NCBI GenBank assembly: GCA_019417145.1
Contig: DXVY01000096.1
Location: forward strand, 1 to 6,567
Reading direction: 5' to 3'
Source: Clostridiales bacterium
GTDB taxonomy: Bacteria > Bacillota > Clostridia > Oscillospirales > Acutalibacteraceae
DNA: 6,567 bases
Shown: in pieces, positions 1-6,185 of the stretch
How positions within the stretch are numbered: position 1 is the first letter of the stretch
Layout of the letters: each line of letters opens with the position of its first letter
Notes under the pieces: model-generated
Databases searched by the model: none
The model's input: only the letters and a program-made list of their open reading frames with translations
Told to the model about the DNA's origin: nothing
Program-made: the position numbers and the translations under genes

Positions 1-4
1 AATA

Positions 5-20
5 TACATTATATAATGTA
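5..20. promoter_or_regulatory. 16-bp perfect palindrome, possible operator
   Basis: TACATTATATAATGTA reads the same on both strands and contains TATAAT in either direction, so it could be an operator or a -10 region for a gene left of the window. It lies about 45 bases beyond the pdxR stop codon. As RNA it would form only a weak AU-rich hairpin, so it is a poor terminator for pdxR. Which regulator would bind it is unknown. An AT-rich chance palindrome is possible. Confidence 0.3.
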
Positions 21-65
21 AAGCAATGGATAAGAATGGGGAAAAAGCAGGTTACATGATCCTTC

Positions 66-1499
66 TCAGATACAGCCGTCCAATCCCCAGCAGGCCAGCA
101 GCCGTTTTATCGCCGGTTCGATTTTATCCTCCGGCAGACCGGCAAAACCCAGGAGAATGCCGGGCGGACCCTTGTCCCCGGCGGAGGGCATCTGGTCGGA
201 CAGGCCACCGATACGCAGGCCGGCCTTCCCCGCCCGCCGACAAAGCTCCCCCTCGTCCAGGCCCGCATCCACCTGCAACAGCACATAAAAGCCCGCATTG
301 TCGCCCAGCAGGCGGATCCTGTCCTTATACGGTTCCAGCAATTTGCGCACCCGCTCCAGCTTGCGGCGATAGATTTTCCGCATCCGTCCCACATGCCGTT
401 CAAAGTCCCCCTCCTCCATAAAATGGGCCAGGGCCGTCTGGTCGATGCGGGAAACGGTGCTGTGATAAAAATCCAGACGCCGGTTATACCTCTCCACCAG
501 TCTCTCAGGCAGCGCCATAAACCCTATACGCAGCGAAGGGATAAGCGCCTTGGAAAAGGTGCCGAAATACACCACCCTTCCGTCGGTATCCATGGAGAGA
601 AGGGCGTCCACCGGGCGGCCGCTGTAACGAAATTCGCTGTCGTAGTCATCCTCCAAAATGTAGCGTTCCTCCCGCTCCATGGCCCAGTGGAGCAGCTCCT
701 GCCGGCGGCCGGCCGGCATGACGCTGCCGTAAGGAAACTGATGGGAAGGCGTCACATAGGCCACATTGGCCGAGGTCTTGCCAAGGACCTGGGGCTGTAG
801 TCCCTGCTCGTCAATGGGCACCGGCAGCACCCGGTCGGTCAGCCGCATCAACAGACGCCGAGGCAGCGCGTAGCCCGGGTCCTCCAAGCCGTAGCAGGCA
901 TCTCGTCCCAGCAGCATATGCAGCTGGCTCAAGAGCACCTCCATGCCTGCGCCAACGATGATCTGCTCCGGTCTGCAGCGGGCGCCTCTGGCGCAGCGCA
1001 GGTATTCCGCCAGCTGCACCCGCAGCCGGTATTCTCCCTTGTTATCTCCAATCTGCAAAATCTGTCCCGAAGAATCGTCCAACGCCTCCCTGCAATACTT
1101 GCGCCATTTGGCATAGGGAAAATAGGCCGGATCGATCCACCCGGGGTTAAAATCCGCAAAAAATCTGACCCCATCGTCAGGCTGTATTCCGGCATTTTCC
1201 ATAGGATCTGCCTGTCCCAACGGCCTGCCCGCCGGCCGGGATCCCAATTTGTCTTGGAAGCAGACAAAAAAGCCCCGTTTGGGCCGGGGGTCTATATACC
1301 CCTCCACAGCCAGCTGTTCATAGGCCGTCTCCACCGTGTTTTTGCTCAGGCCCAGGCTTTCGGCCAGCCGTAGCTTGGAGGGGAGTTTTTCCCCAAACGA
1401 CAGCTCTCCCGATATAATTTTGTCCCTGATCTGCCTGTACAGCTGCTCGTACAGCGGGCGTCCCCTCTGGCGGGTAAAGCTATAGGCCGTCATCTCCAT
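66..1499 (-). CDS. pdxR: MocR-family transcriptional regulator, PdxR-like
   Basis: A 477-residue regulator that probably controls the adjacent PLP synthase genes. Residues about 8-80 are a GntR-type winged helix (RPLYEQLYRQIRDKI, then LPSKLRLAESLGLSKNTVETAYEQL, ending in GYIDPRPKRGFFV). Residues about 110-470 are a fold-type I aminotransferase domain with TPSHQFPYG (250-258), EDDYDSEF (283-290) and the PLP-binding lysine K317 in FGTFSKALIPSLRIGF. This layout and length match MocR proteins, in which the second domain senses PLP instead of catalysing transamination. The ATG at 1499 is chosen because GAGGAGG lies 7 bases upstream; the reading frame stays open to an ATG at 1529, but that one has no ribosome binding site. 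The gene is divergent from pdxS, the usual PdxR arrangement, which is the main reason to prefer PdxR over another MocR member. No clear terminator follows the stop. Confidence 0.9.
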   Translation of the reverse strand: MEMTAYSFTRQRGRPLYEQLYRQIRDKIISGELSFGEKLPSKLRLAESLGLSKNTVETAYEQLAVEGYIDPRPKRGFFVCFQDKLGSRPAGRPLGQADPMENAGIQPDDGVRFFADFNPGWIDPAYFPYAKWRKYCREALDDSSGQILQIGDNKGEYRLRVQLAEYLRCARGARCRPEQIIVGAGMEVLLSQLHMLLGRDACYGLEDPGYALPRRLLMRLTDRVLPVPIDEQGLQPQVLGKTSANVAYVTPSHQFPYGSVMPAGRRQELLHWAMEREERYILEDDYDSEFRYSGRPVDALLSMDTDGRVVYFGTFSKALIPSLRIGFMALPERLVERYNRRLDFYHSTVSRIDQTALAHFMEEGDFERHVGRMRKIYRRKLERVRKLLEPYKDRIRLLGDNAGFYVLLQVDAGLDEGELCRRAGKAGLRIGGLSDQMPSAGDKGPPGILLGFAGLPEDKIEPAIKRLLACWGLDGCI

Positions 1500-1530
1500 T
1501 TCAACGCCTCCTCCATCTGACCCTATCATT

Positions 1531-1560
1531 TTATCATAAACTGGACCTTTTGATAAGGCC
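1531..1560. promoter_or_regulatory. candidate PdxR operator between pdxR and pdxS
   Basis: The stretch holds ACTGGACC (1540-1547), flanked by the perfect 6-bp inverted repeat TTATCA (1531-1536) and TGATAA (1551-1556). It also holds a partial direct repeat, ATAA-N3-GGACCT against ATAAGGCCT. From memory, PdxR sites in other bacteria resemble AAAGTGGWCTA, and AAACTGGACCT is close to that. It lies just upstream of and partly within the likely pdxS promoter, and inside the likely pdxR leader or promoter, so one bound protein could act on both genes. The assignment is inference. Confidence 0.4.
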
Positions 1561-1576
1561 TAACATGTACTATAAT
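1550..1576 (+). promoter_or_regulatory. probable pdxS promoter
   Basis: A perfect TATAAT lies at 1571-1576, 36 bases before the pdxS start codon, giving a leader of roughly 30 nt. The -35 is poor: TTGATA at 1550-1555 has a short 15-bp spacer, and the 17-bp position gives only TTTTGA. A weak -35 next to a candidate operator fits a promoter that needs an activator such as PdxR, but this is inference. Confidence 0.55.
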
Positions 1577-1612
1577 AGGGAAAATTTACAAAGCGAAACA
1601 GGAGTGATACAA

Positions 1613-2503
1613 ATGGAAAACAAGGTAAAGGGGACCGAACGGGTCAAGCGCGGCATGGCCCAGATGCAGAAGGGCGGCGTGATTATGGACGTGGTCAACG
1701 CTGAGCAGGCGCGCATCGCCGAGGCTGCCGGCGCAGTGGCGGTTATGGCGCTGGAACGGGTGCCGGCCGATATCCGGAAGGCAGGCGGCGTGGCCCGCAT
1801 GGCCGACCCGCGGATAATAGAAGAGGTCATGGGCGCGGTATCCATCCCGGTTATGGCCAAAGCCCGCATCGGCCATATTGTAGAGGCTCGGGTGCTGGAG
1901 GCGCTGGGGGTGGATTATATCGATGAAAGCGAGGTGCTCACCCCCGCCGACGAGGAATTTCACATTGACAAGTCCCGCTTCACCGTGCCTTTTGTATGCG
2001 GCTGCCGGGATCTGGGCGAGGCTCTGCGCCGAGTAGGCGAAGGCGCGTCCATGCTGCGAACCAAAGGAGAGCCGGGCACCGGTAACATTGTGGAGGCCGT
2101 ACGGCATATGCGCAGGGTCAACGCCCAGCTGCGCAAGGTATACGCCATGAGCGGCGACGAGCTGATGACCGAGGCCAAGAATCTGGGCGCGCCTTATGAA
2201 CTGCTGCGGCAGATTCACGACGAGCAGCGGTTGCCGGTGGTCAACTTTGCAGCCGGCGGCGTGGCAACGCCGGCCGACGCGGCCCTTATGATGGAGCTGG
2301 GGGCCGACGGCGTATTCGTGGGCTCGGGCATTTTCAAGTCGGAAAACCCGGAGAAATTCGCCTCGGCCATCGTCCAGGCCGCTACCTATTATACCGATTA
2401 CGACCTTATCGGCCGGCTGTCCATGGATTTGGGCAAGGCCATGGAGGGCATGGAGATTTCCTCCATAGCCCCGGAGCAACGCATGCAGGAACGGGGCTGG
2501 TAA
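1613..2503 (+). CDS. pdxS: pyridoxal 5'-phosphate synthase, synthase subunit PdxS
   Basis: A 296-residue TIM-barrel enzyme of the DXP-independent vitamin B6 pathway. It condenses ribose 5-phosphate, glyceraldehyde 3-phosphate and ammonia from PdxT into PLP, and in known cases forms a cytosolic dodecamer carrying twelve PdxT subunits. Family landmarks are intact: D26 in GGVIMDVVNAEQA, the substrate lysine K83 in PVMAKARIGH, the second lysine K151 in RTKGEPGTGN, the phosphate-binding FAAGGVATPADAALMMELGADGVFVGSGIF segment described here by its halves FAAGGVATPADA and GADGVFVGSGIF, and the terminal PEQRMQERGW. Length agrees with the usual ~294 residues. The ATG at 1613 is chosen because AGGAG lies 8 bases upstream and the protein then starts where homologues start; an in-frame ATG at 1550 would add 21 residues and lies upstream of the -10 box. 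Confidence 0.97.
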   Translation: MENKVKGTERVKRGMAQMQKGGVIMDVVNAEQARIAEAAGAVAVMALERVPADIRKAGGVARMADPRIIEEVMGAVSIPVMAKARIGHIVEARVLEALGVDYIDESEVLTPADEEFHIDKSRFTVPFVCGCRDLGEALRRVGEGASMLRTKGEPGTGNIVEAVRHMRRVNAQLRKVYAMSGDELMTEAKNLGAPYELLRQIHDEQRLPVVNFAAGGVATPADAALMMELGADGVFVGSGIFKSENPEKFASAIVQAATYYTDYDLIGRLSMDLGKAMEGMEISSIAPEQRMQERGW

Positions 2504-2617
2504 GCCGGCAATGCCAAAGGCCGCCCCTACCAACCGCCCTGTGCGGCCCATGCTTCGGAACGGCCGCCTGATCCGTACAAATATCTGACAATACCCTCAT
2601 CCAAAGGAGTTGCGTGT

Positions 2618-3169
2618 ATGGCCCATGAAAAAATCGGGGTGCTGGCCCTCCAGGGCGCGGTTGCCGAGCACCTCGCCGCCCTGCGGGCGGTGGACGCCCA
2701 GCCCCTTCCCATCAAGCATCCGGACGAATTGGAAGCCCTGGACGGCCTCATCATCCCCGGCGGGGAAAGCACCGCTATCGGAAAGCTGATAGAGCGGTAC
2801 GGCTTTTTGCCCGCCCTGCGGGAATTCGCCGGTAAAAAAGGAATTTTCGGCACCTGCGCCGGCATGGTTCTGCTGGCGCAAAACGGCTTGCTGGGGCTGA
2901 TGAACATAACGGTAAGGCGCAACGCCTTCGGCCGGCAGCGGGAGAGCTTTGAAACCGCCTTGCAGGTAAAGGGCTGGTCCAGCCCCTGTCCCGCCGTATT
3001 CATCCGCGCCCCCTATATCGAGGCGGCCGGTCCGGAGGTGGAGATTTTGGCCCAAACAGACGGCCATCCCGTCCTAGCCCGACAGGGACGGCTGCTGGTC
3101 TCCTCCTTTCATCCGGAGTTGACCGACGATCCCCGCCTGTTCCGGTATTTTCTCGACATGCTGCCATAG
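2618..3169 (+). CDS. pdxT: pyridoxal 5'-phosphate synthase, glutaminase subunit PdxT
   Basis: A 183-residue class I (triad) glutamine amidotransferase that hydrolyses glutamine and passes ammonia to PdxS. Visible landmarks: N-terminal IGVLALQGAVAEH, the oxyanion-region GGES (residues 48-51), the nucleophile C80 in FGTCAGM, the family segment RRNAFGRQRESFE (about 100-112), and the catalytic H165 and E167 in SSFHPELTDD. All triad residues are present and the length is close to the usual ~190, so the enzyme should be active. AAAGGAG lies 9 bases before the ATG. The gene follows pdxS in the same direction after a 114-bp gap with no obvious terminator or promoter, so cotranscription from the pdxS promoter is likely. 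Confidence 0.96.
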   Translation: MAHEKIGVLALQGAVAEHLAALRAVDAQPLPIKHPDELEALDGLIIPGGESTAIGKLIERYGFLPALREFAGKKGIFGTCAGMVLLAQNGLLGLMNITVRRNAFGRQRESFETALQVKGWSSPCPAVFIRAPYIEAAGPEVEILAQTDGHPVLARQGRLLVSSFHPELTDDPRLFRYFLDMLP

Positions 3170-3192
3170 ATACAGATGATAGGAACAGCCTA

Positions 3193-3221
3193 TTGCAAAT
3201 CGTCCGCTATGGGGGTATACT
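3193..3221 (+). promoter_or_regulatory. probable promoter of the pentapeptide-repeat gene
   Basis: TTGCAA (3193-3198) and TATACT (3216-3221) are separated by exactly 17 bases. Expected transcription start is near 3228, about 30 bases before the ATG at 3258. The -35 matches the consensus at four positions and the -10 at five. This suggests the gene can be expressed independently of pdxST, although read-through from pdxT is not excluded, since no terminator is seen between them. Confidence 0.55.
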
Positions 3222-3257
3222 GATGACGCGATTCTATCGGAAAGGAACGTGACTGCC

Positions 3258-3941
3258 ATGCCGGTCCATGCCCCCCGCCCCGCTACCACACAGCAAAAGC
3301 CCTTTCGTATACAAAATCCCGTCCTGCCCGCCCAATGGGAGGAGGGCGACCTTACCCTGCGGCTGACGCAGGCCGACGCGGATGACGAGCCCCTGACGGG
3401 CTGTCTTCTGACCGGCGATTGCGCGGAAAATTTCTATAAGACGGAGATTCTGAGCTGTCGGCTGGATCATTGTCGCCTATCCGGCCGGCTGGACCGGTGT
3501 TACATCCGGGATACGGTTTTCGACTGCTGCGATTTGTCCAATATCAATTTGTCGGGTTCGATTCTGCGTCGGGTGGTCTTCCGCAACTGCAAACTTATGG
3601 GGGCCAAGTTCCCCCAATCCAAACTGGAGCATGTAGTTTTTGACGACTGTCCTATGAAGCTTGTAAATTTCACCCTGGCAGTCTGCAAAAATGTGGGATT
3701 CGAAAACTGCAATTTGGAGGGCGGCACACTTCAGGAGGTAACGCCCGGCGGCATGTATCTGAAAAACTGCCGGCTCACCGGCGTCTCCCTTTTCCGAACG
3801 CCCCTGCGCGGCATCGACCTGACGACTGATGAAATCACCGGCATACAGGTGGCAATGGCCGATTTAAAGGGCGCCATTGTCACGCCCCTGCAGGCCTGTG
3901 AGCTGGCGGGACTAATGGGAATAATCGTCAAAACCGAATAG
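3258..3941 (+). CDS. pentapeptide-repeat protein, Qnr/MfpA-like fold
   Basis: A 227-residue protein built mostly of tandem pentapeptide repeats, expected to fold as a right-handed quadrilateral beta-helix. Residues about 1-60 are non-repetitive (proline-rich start, then ENFYKTEILSC). Repeats run from about 65 to 205, for example CRLDH CRLSG, CDLSN INLSG, CKLMG AKF, CNLEG GTL and CRLTG VSL. Cysteine is often at the position usually held by Ala (the i-2 site). The end, DLKGAIVTPLQACELAGLMG and then IIVK, resembles the hydrophobic C-terminal helix through which Qnr and MfpA proteins dimerise. No signal peptide or membrane segment is visible. Some relatives bind DNA gyrase as DNA mimics, but most have no known role, so function is not assigned. 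ATG 3258 is preferred (AAAGGA 11 bases upstream); GTG 3249 is only 2 bases from that motif. Confidence 0.88.
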   Translation: MPVHAPRPATTQQKPFRIQNPVLPAQWEEGDLTLRLTQADADDEPLTGCLLTGDCAENFYKTEILSCRLDHCRLSGRLDRCYIRDTVFDCCDLSNINLSGSILRRVVFRNCKLMGAKFPQSKLEHVVFDDCPMKLVNFTLAVCKNVGFENCNLEGGTLQEVTPGGMYLKNCRLTGVSLFRTPLRGIDLTTDEITGIQVAMADLKGAIVTPLQACELAGLMGIIVKTE

Positions 3942-3942
3942 C

Positions 3943-3984
3943 AAAGCCGCGTCTGCACAGCTTTCCTGTACAGACGCGGCTTTT
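3943..3984 (+). terminator. strong intrinsic terminator between convergent genes
   Basis: A 13-bp stem, AAAGCCGCGTCTG (3943-3955) with CAGACGCGGCTTT (3971-3983), is extended after one mismatch by ACAG/CTGT around a CTTTC loop, and is followed by a T run on the plus strand. It starts 2 bases after the pentapeptide gene stop. The minus-strand operon stops at 3989 and runs straight into the same hairpin. In that direction the trailing T run is only three bases, so termination would be weaker. Confidence 0.93.
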
Positions 3985-3988
3985 TTCT

Positions 3989-5608
3989 TTACAGCTGATT
4001 AAAGGTGAGCGCTCCCTCCAGCACCACCGTGTGGGTATAGCCGTAATATCGCAGCCGGTTTTGGAGAAAATAGGCCCGTTTGCCTCTGGTGCAGACCAAC
4101 AGCAGCTTTTCGTCCTTCCCCAGGCCCTCCACCGGGCCGTTGACCTTTGCCAAATCCACGAAGACAGCACCGGGAATGGAAGGTGTCGGGTTGACGTCCA
4201 CCATCCGGTAGCCGGCGGCCCTTCCCGCCTCGTATTCCGCCGGGGTCATGCTCTTAAAGCTGCCGTCCAGCTTATTGAGCAGGATGTAGACCGCCTGCAC
4301 AAAAGGATGGATGGCCGTAGAAAAGGGCGGGGCGTAGGCGAAGTCGGCATTTTCAAAGTCCTCCAGCTTGGCGCCCATGTTCAGACCCATAACCCCGATA
4401 TCCACCATTTTGTCCACCGCCCCCGGGCCCAGGACCTGGACGCCCAGCAGCTTGTGGCTTTTCCTGTCGGCGATCAGCTTGGTAATGAAAAAGGCCGAAT
4501 CGGGATAGTAGTGGGCCTTGTCATCGGTGACGGCCAGAACCGTCTCCACATCATAGCCGGCCTGCCGGGCCCCTTCCTCGGTCAGCCCGGTGCGGCCGCA
4601 GTGGAGGCCGGGAAGTTTTACAATCCCGGTACCCAGCACGCCGGGATAGGTTTTATCTTCCCCGGCCAGAATCTGGGCCAGGGTGCGCCCCTCCAGATTG
4701 GCCGAGGAACCCATGGGCGACCACTGGCGCTCCCCCGTCAGCCGGTTGGTCACCAGGACGCAGTCGCCGGCGGCGTATACGTCGGGCAAATTGGTCTGCA
4801 TTTTGGCATCCACCAGGATTTTGCCCCGCTCCATTTCGATGCCGCTGCCTTCCAGGAAGGCCGTGTTGGGCCGGATGCCCACCGACAGGATGACCAGCTC
4901 GGCCGGCAGGACGCCGGCCGAGGTCTCTACGGCCGCGGCCGCCTTTTCCCCCGCAATTTTTTCCACCGTCTCGCCGGTCAGCACCCGGACGCCCTTGGAT
5001 TCCAGATGGCGGCGGATATACCCTGCCATCTCCGGGTCAAAAACGCCCGGCAGCAGCTGGGACGCCGCATCCACCACGGTTACGGCTATGCCCTTTTCCA
5101 GCAGGTTTTCGGCCAGCTCCAGGCCGATGAAGCCCCCGCCCACCACCACGGCGCTCTTTACCTGCCGGGCGTCGGCGTAGGCCCGGGCCTCCACCGCGTT
5201 TTCCGGGGTGCGCATGGGGAAAACTCCTTCCAGCTTTACCCCCTCTATGGGCGGGATGATGGGAGAGGCGCCGGTGGCGATGACCAGCCGGTCATAGGGG
5301 CAGACCTCCTCTTCCCCCGTGTCGGTATGCCGTACCGTCACGGTTTTGGCCGAAGCATCCAGTCCCACGGCCTCCCGGCCGGTCTGCACCTCTACGCCGG
5401 TGAGGCCGGCATACTTCCCCGGCGTATTGACAATCAGCTGTCCCCGGTCTGCAATCAGGCCGCCCACATAGTAGGGCAGGCCGCAGCCTGCGTAGGAAAT
5501 GTCTTTGTCCTTTGTGATGACCGTCACGTCTATGCTCCGGTCCATCCGTTTGAGTTTGGCCGCCGTCTTGGTTCCGGCCGCCACGCCGCCGATAATCAAC
5601 ACCTTCAT
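3989..5608 (-). CDS. FAD-dependent CoA-disulfide-reductase-like enzyme with C-terminal rhodanese domain
   Basis: A 539-residue flavoprotein of the CoADR/NADH oxidase/NAD(P)H polysulfide reductase family. Order of parts: N-terminal FAD-binding motif IIGGVAAGTKTAAKL (5-19); redox cysteine C42 in ISYAGCGLPYYVGG; ATGASP (111-116); NAD(P)H-binding VVVGGGFIGLELAENL (154-169); second FAD motif VYAAGDCV (277-284); dimerisation domain about 325-445; rhodanese-like domain about 454-539 with the loop CTRGKRA, active cysteine C506. Both redox cysteines are present. Relatives use NAD(P)H to reduce CoA disulfide, CoA persulfide or polysulfide; which substrate applies here cannot be told. The rhodanese part is short (about 85 residues). 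The start at 5608 has AGGAG 8 bases upstream and matches homologue N-termini. It overlaps the upstream DUF134 stop by ATGA, so translation is probably coupled. Confidence refers to family, not substrate. Confidence 0.92.
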   Translation of the reverse strand: MKVLIIGGVAAGTKTAAKLKRMDRSIDVTVITKDKDISYAGCGLPYYVGGLIADRGQLIVNTPGKYAGLTGVEVQTGREAVGLDASAKTVTVRHTDTGEEEVCPYDRLVIATGASPIIPPIEGVKLEGVFPMRTPENAVEARAYADARQVKSAVVVGGGFIGLELAENLLEKGIAVTVVDAASQLLPGVFDPEMAGYIRRHLESKGVRVLTGETVEKIAGEKAAAAVETSAGVLPAELVILSVGIRPNTAFLEGSGIEMERGKILVDAKMQTNLPDVYAAGDCVLVTNRLTGERQWSPMGSSANLEGRTLAQILAGEDKTYPGVLGTGIVKLPGLHCGRTGLTEEGARQAGYDVETVLAVTDDKAHYYPDSAFFITKLIADRKSHKLLGVQVLGPGAVDKMVDIGVMGLNMGAKLEDFENADFAYAPPFSTAIHPFVQAVYILLNKLDGSFKSMTPAEYEAGRAAGYRMVDVNPTPSIPGAVFVDLAKVNGPVEGLGKDEKLLLVCTRGKRAYFLQNRLRYYGYTHTVVLEGALTFNQL

Positions 5609-5985
5609 GTTTCCCGCTCCTTTTCTGTATTTTTTACCGCCGTCCCGCCGGGGCGGCGGTGGCAGCAATAGGGTGCGCCTGCGCATTCCGGCCGGGGGGC
5701 GGGGCAGACCGTCACGTCCCCGCCGGCAATCCGGATGCCCTTGCCGTTTACCAAGGCATCGGCCAGCTTGCCCCGCAGGCTCTCGTACATCCGGGCCACC
5801 GTGGCCCGGGATACCCCCATGCGCACCGCGCACTGGTGCTGGGACAGGCCGGCGTAGTCCAGCAGCCGGAGGGTCTCCCATTCGTCGTACCCGATGGTCA
5901 CCGTCTCCCCGCTCCCGCCGGCCGGGCGGAAGAGGGTTATGCCCGGCGCCGAACAGATGCACCGGCATTTCTGCGGTCTGGCCAT
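5605..5985 (-). CDS. DUF134 (UPF0251) cysteine-rich helix-turn-helix protein
   Basis: A 126-residue small putative DNA-binding protein. The N-terminus MARPQKCRCIC, the central YDEWETLRLLDYAGLSQHQC, the HTH recognition segment MGVSRATVARMYESLRGKLA (about 56-75) and DALVNGKGIRIAGGD (76-90) are the signature of the DUF134 family, whose HTH resembles sigma-factor region 4. It has eight cysteines: C7, C9, C11, C52, C94, C101, C107 and C108, clustered at the two ends, with H109 beside the last pair, which suggests a metal or Fe-S site or a thiol switch (inference). It is the first gene of a two-gene operon and its TGA overlaps the ATG of the flavoprotein. ATG 5985 is chosen because it gives the family N-terminus and has AGGGGG 8 bases upstream; the in-frame ATG at 6030 lies within the promoter. 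No family member function is firmly known to me. Confidence 0.9.
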   Translation of the reverse strand: MARPQKCRCICSAPGITLFRPAGGSGETVTIGYDEWETLRLLDYAGLSQHQCAVRMGVSRATVARMYESLRGKLADALVNGKGIRIAGGDVTVCPAPRPECAGAPYCCHRRPGGTAVKNTEKERET

Positions 5986-6008
5986 ATTTTCCGCCCCCTT
6001 TTTCTTGC

Positions 6009-6037
6009 AGTTTAACAGAATTATGAGCATATGTCAA
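6009..6037 (-). promoter_or_regulatory. promoter of the DUF134-flavoprotein operon
   Basis: On the minus strand a perfect -35 TTGACA (6037-6032) is followed after 17 bases by the -10 TAAACT (6014-6009). Transcription should start near 6002, leaving a very short leader of about 17 nt that still contains the AGGGGG ribosome binding site. Spacing and -35 are ideal; the -10 matches four of six positions. Confidence 0.75.
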
Positions 6038-6041
6038 TAAT
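6020..6041. promoter_or_regulatory. 22-bp imperfect palindrome over the -35 box, candidate operator
   Basis: On the plus strand the halves ATTATGAGCAT and ATGTCAATAAT pair at 8 of 11 positions (ATTAT-N3-CATATG-N3-ATAAT), with the centre between 6030 and 6031. It covers the whole -35 hexamer and about half of the spacer, so a bound protein would block RNA polymerase. The obvious candidate ligand is the DUF134 HTH protein encoded directly downstream (autoregulation). This is inference from position and symmetry. Confidence 0.45.
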
Positions 6042-6066
6042 AGGGTTGTTTTTTCCCGCGTGGATT

Positions 6067-6134
6067 TCGCGCCCTGCGGGGCGCGAGCCGGGGTCTTCCC
6101 CCGGCGCCCCGCCCGCCTTTTTGAAAAACGGCGG
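6067..6134. repeat. cluster of three consecutive GC-rich hairpins
   Basis: Hairpin A: TCGCGCCC (6067-6074), loop TGCG, GGGCGCGA (6079-6086). Hairpin B starts at the next base: GCCGGGG (6087-6093), loop TCTTC, CCCCGGC (6099-6105). Hairpin C: CCGCC (6113-6117) with GGCGG (6130-6134), continued inward by TTTTT/AAAAA past a bulged C. None is followed by a T run suited to an intrinsic terminator. The arrangement looks like a dispersed intergenic palindromic element or a structured RNA; single-copy status cannot be judged from one window. Confidence 0.5.
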
Positions 6135-6160
6135 CCCAAAAACCTTTTTTTGCATAGCTA

Positions 6161-6185
6161 AACCCCGCAGGTTCTCTGCGGGGTT
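6161..6185. repeat. 10-bp perfect hairpin
   Basis: AACCCCGCAG (6161-6170), loop GTTCT, CTGCGGGGTT (6176-6185). The stem is strong, but neither side carries a proper T run (CCGTAAG on the plus strand, TAGCTATGC on the minus strand), so it is not a textbook terminator. It marks the border where the sequence turns AT-rich. It may belong to the hairpin cluster on its left or end a transcript from either side. Confidence 0.55.

Noticed and set aside
1586..2551. A 321-codon open frame on the minus strand opposite pdxS
   Set aside because: It lies antisense to an unmistakable pdxS and shows the His/Gly/Leu-rich composition of a shadow frame, with no domain.
3205..3221. CsoR-like copper operator (GGGGGTATAC) near the pentapeptide gene
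   Set aside because: Only one arm of the expected ATACCCC-GGGGTAT symmetry is present, and part of it is explained by the -10 box.
4031..5671. A 546-codon open frame on the plus strand opposite the flavoprotein
   Set aside because: It is antisense to a gene with clear family motifs throughout, has no ribosome binding site or recognisable domain, and its His/Gly/Arg-rich composition is typical of a reverse-frame shadow in GC-rich DNA.
5609..6139. In-frame upstream extension of the flavoprotein to an ATG at 6139
   Set aside because: The extension is in another frame over the DUF134 gene, passes through its promoter and is Arg/Gly/Pro-rich. The ATG at 5608 has a good ribosome binding site and the family N-terminus.
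6161..6185. Intrinsic terminator at the 10-bp hairpin
   Set aside because: The stem is good, but no T run follows on either strand, so I list it only as a hairpin.
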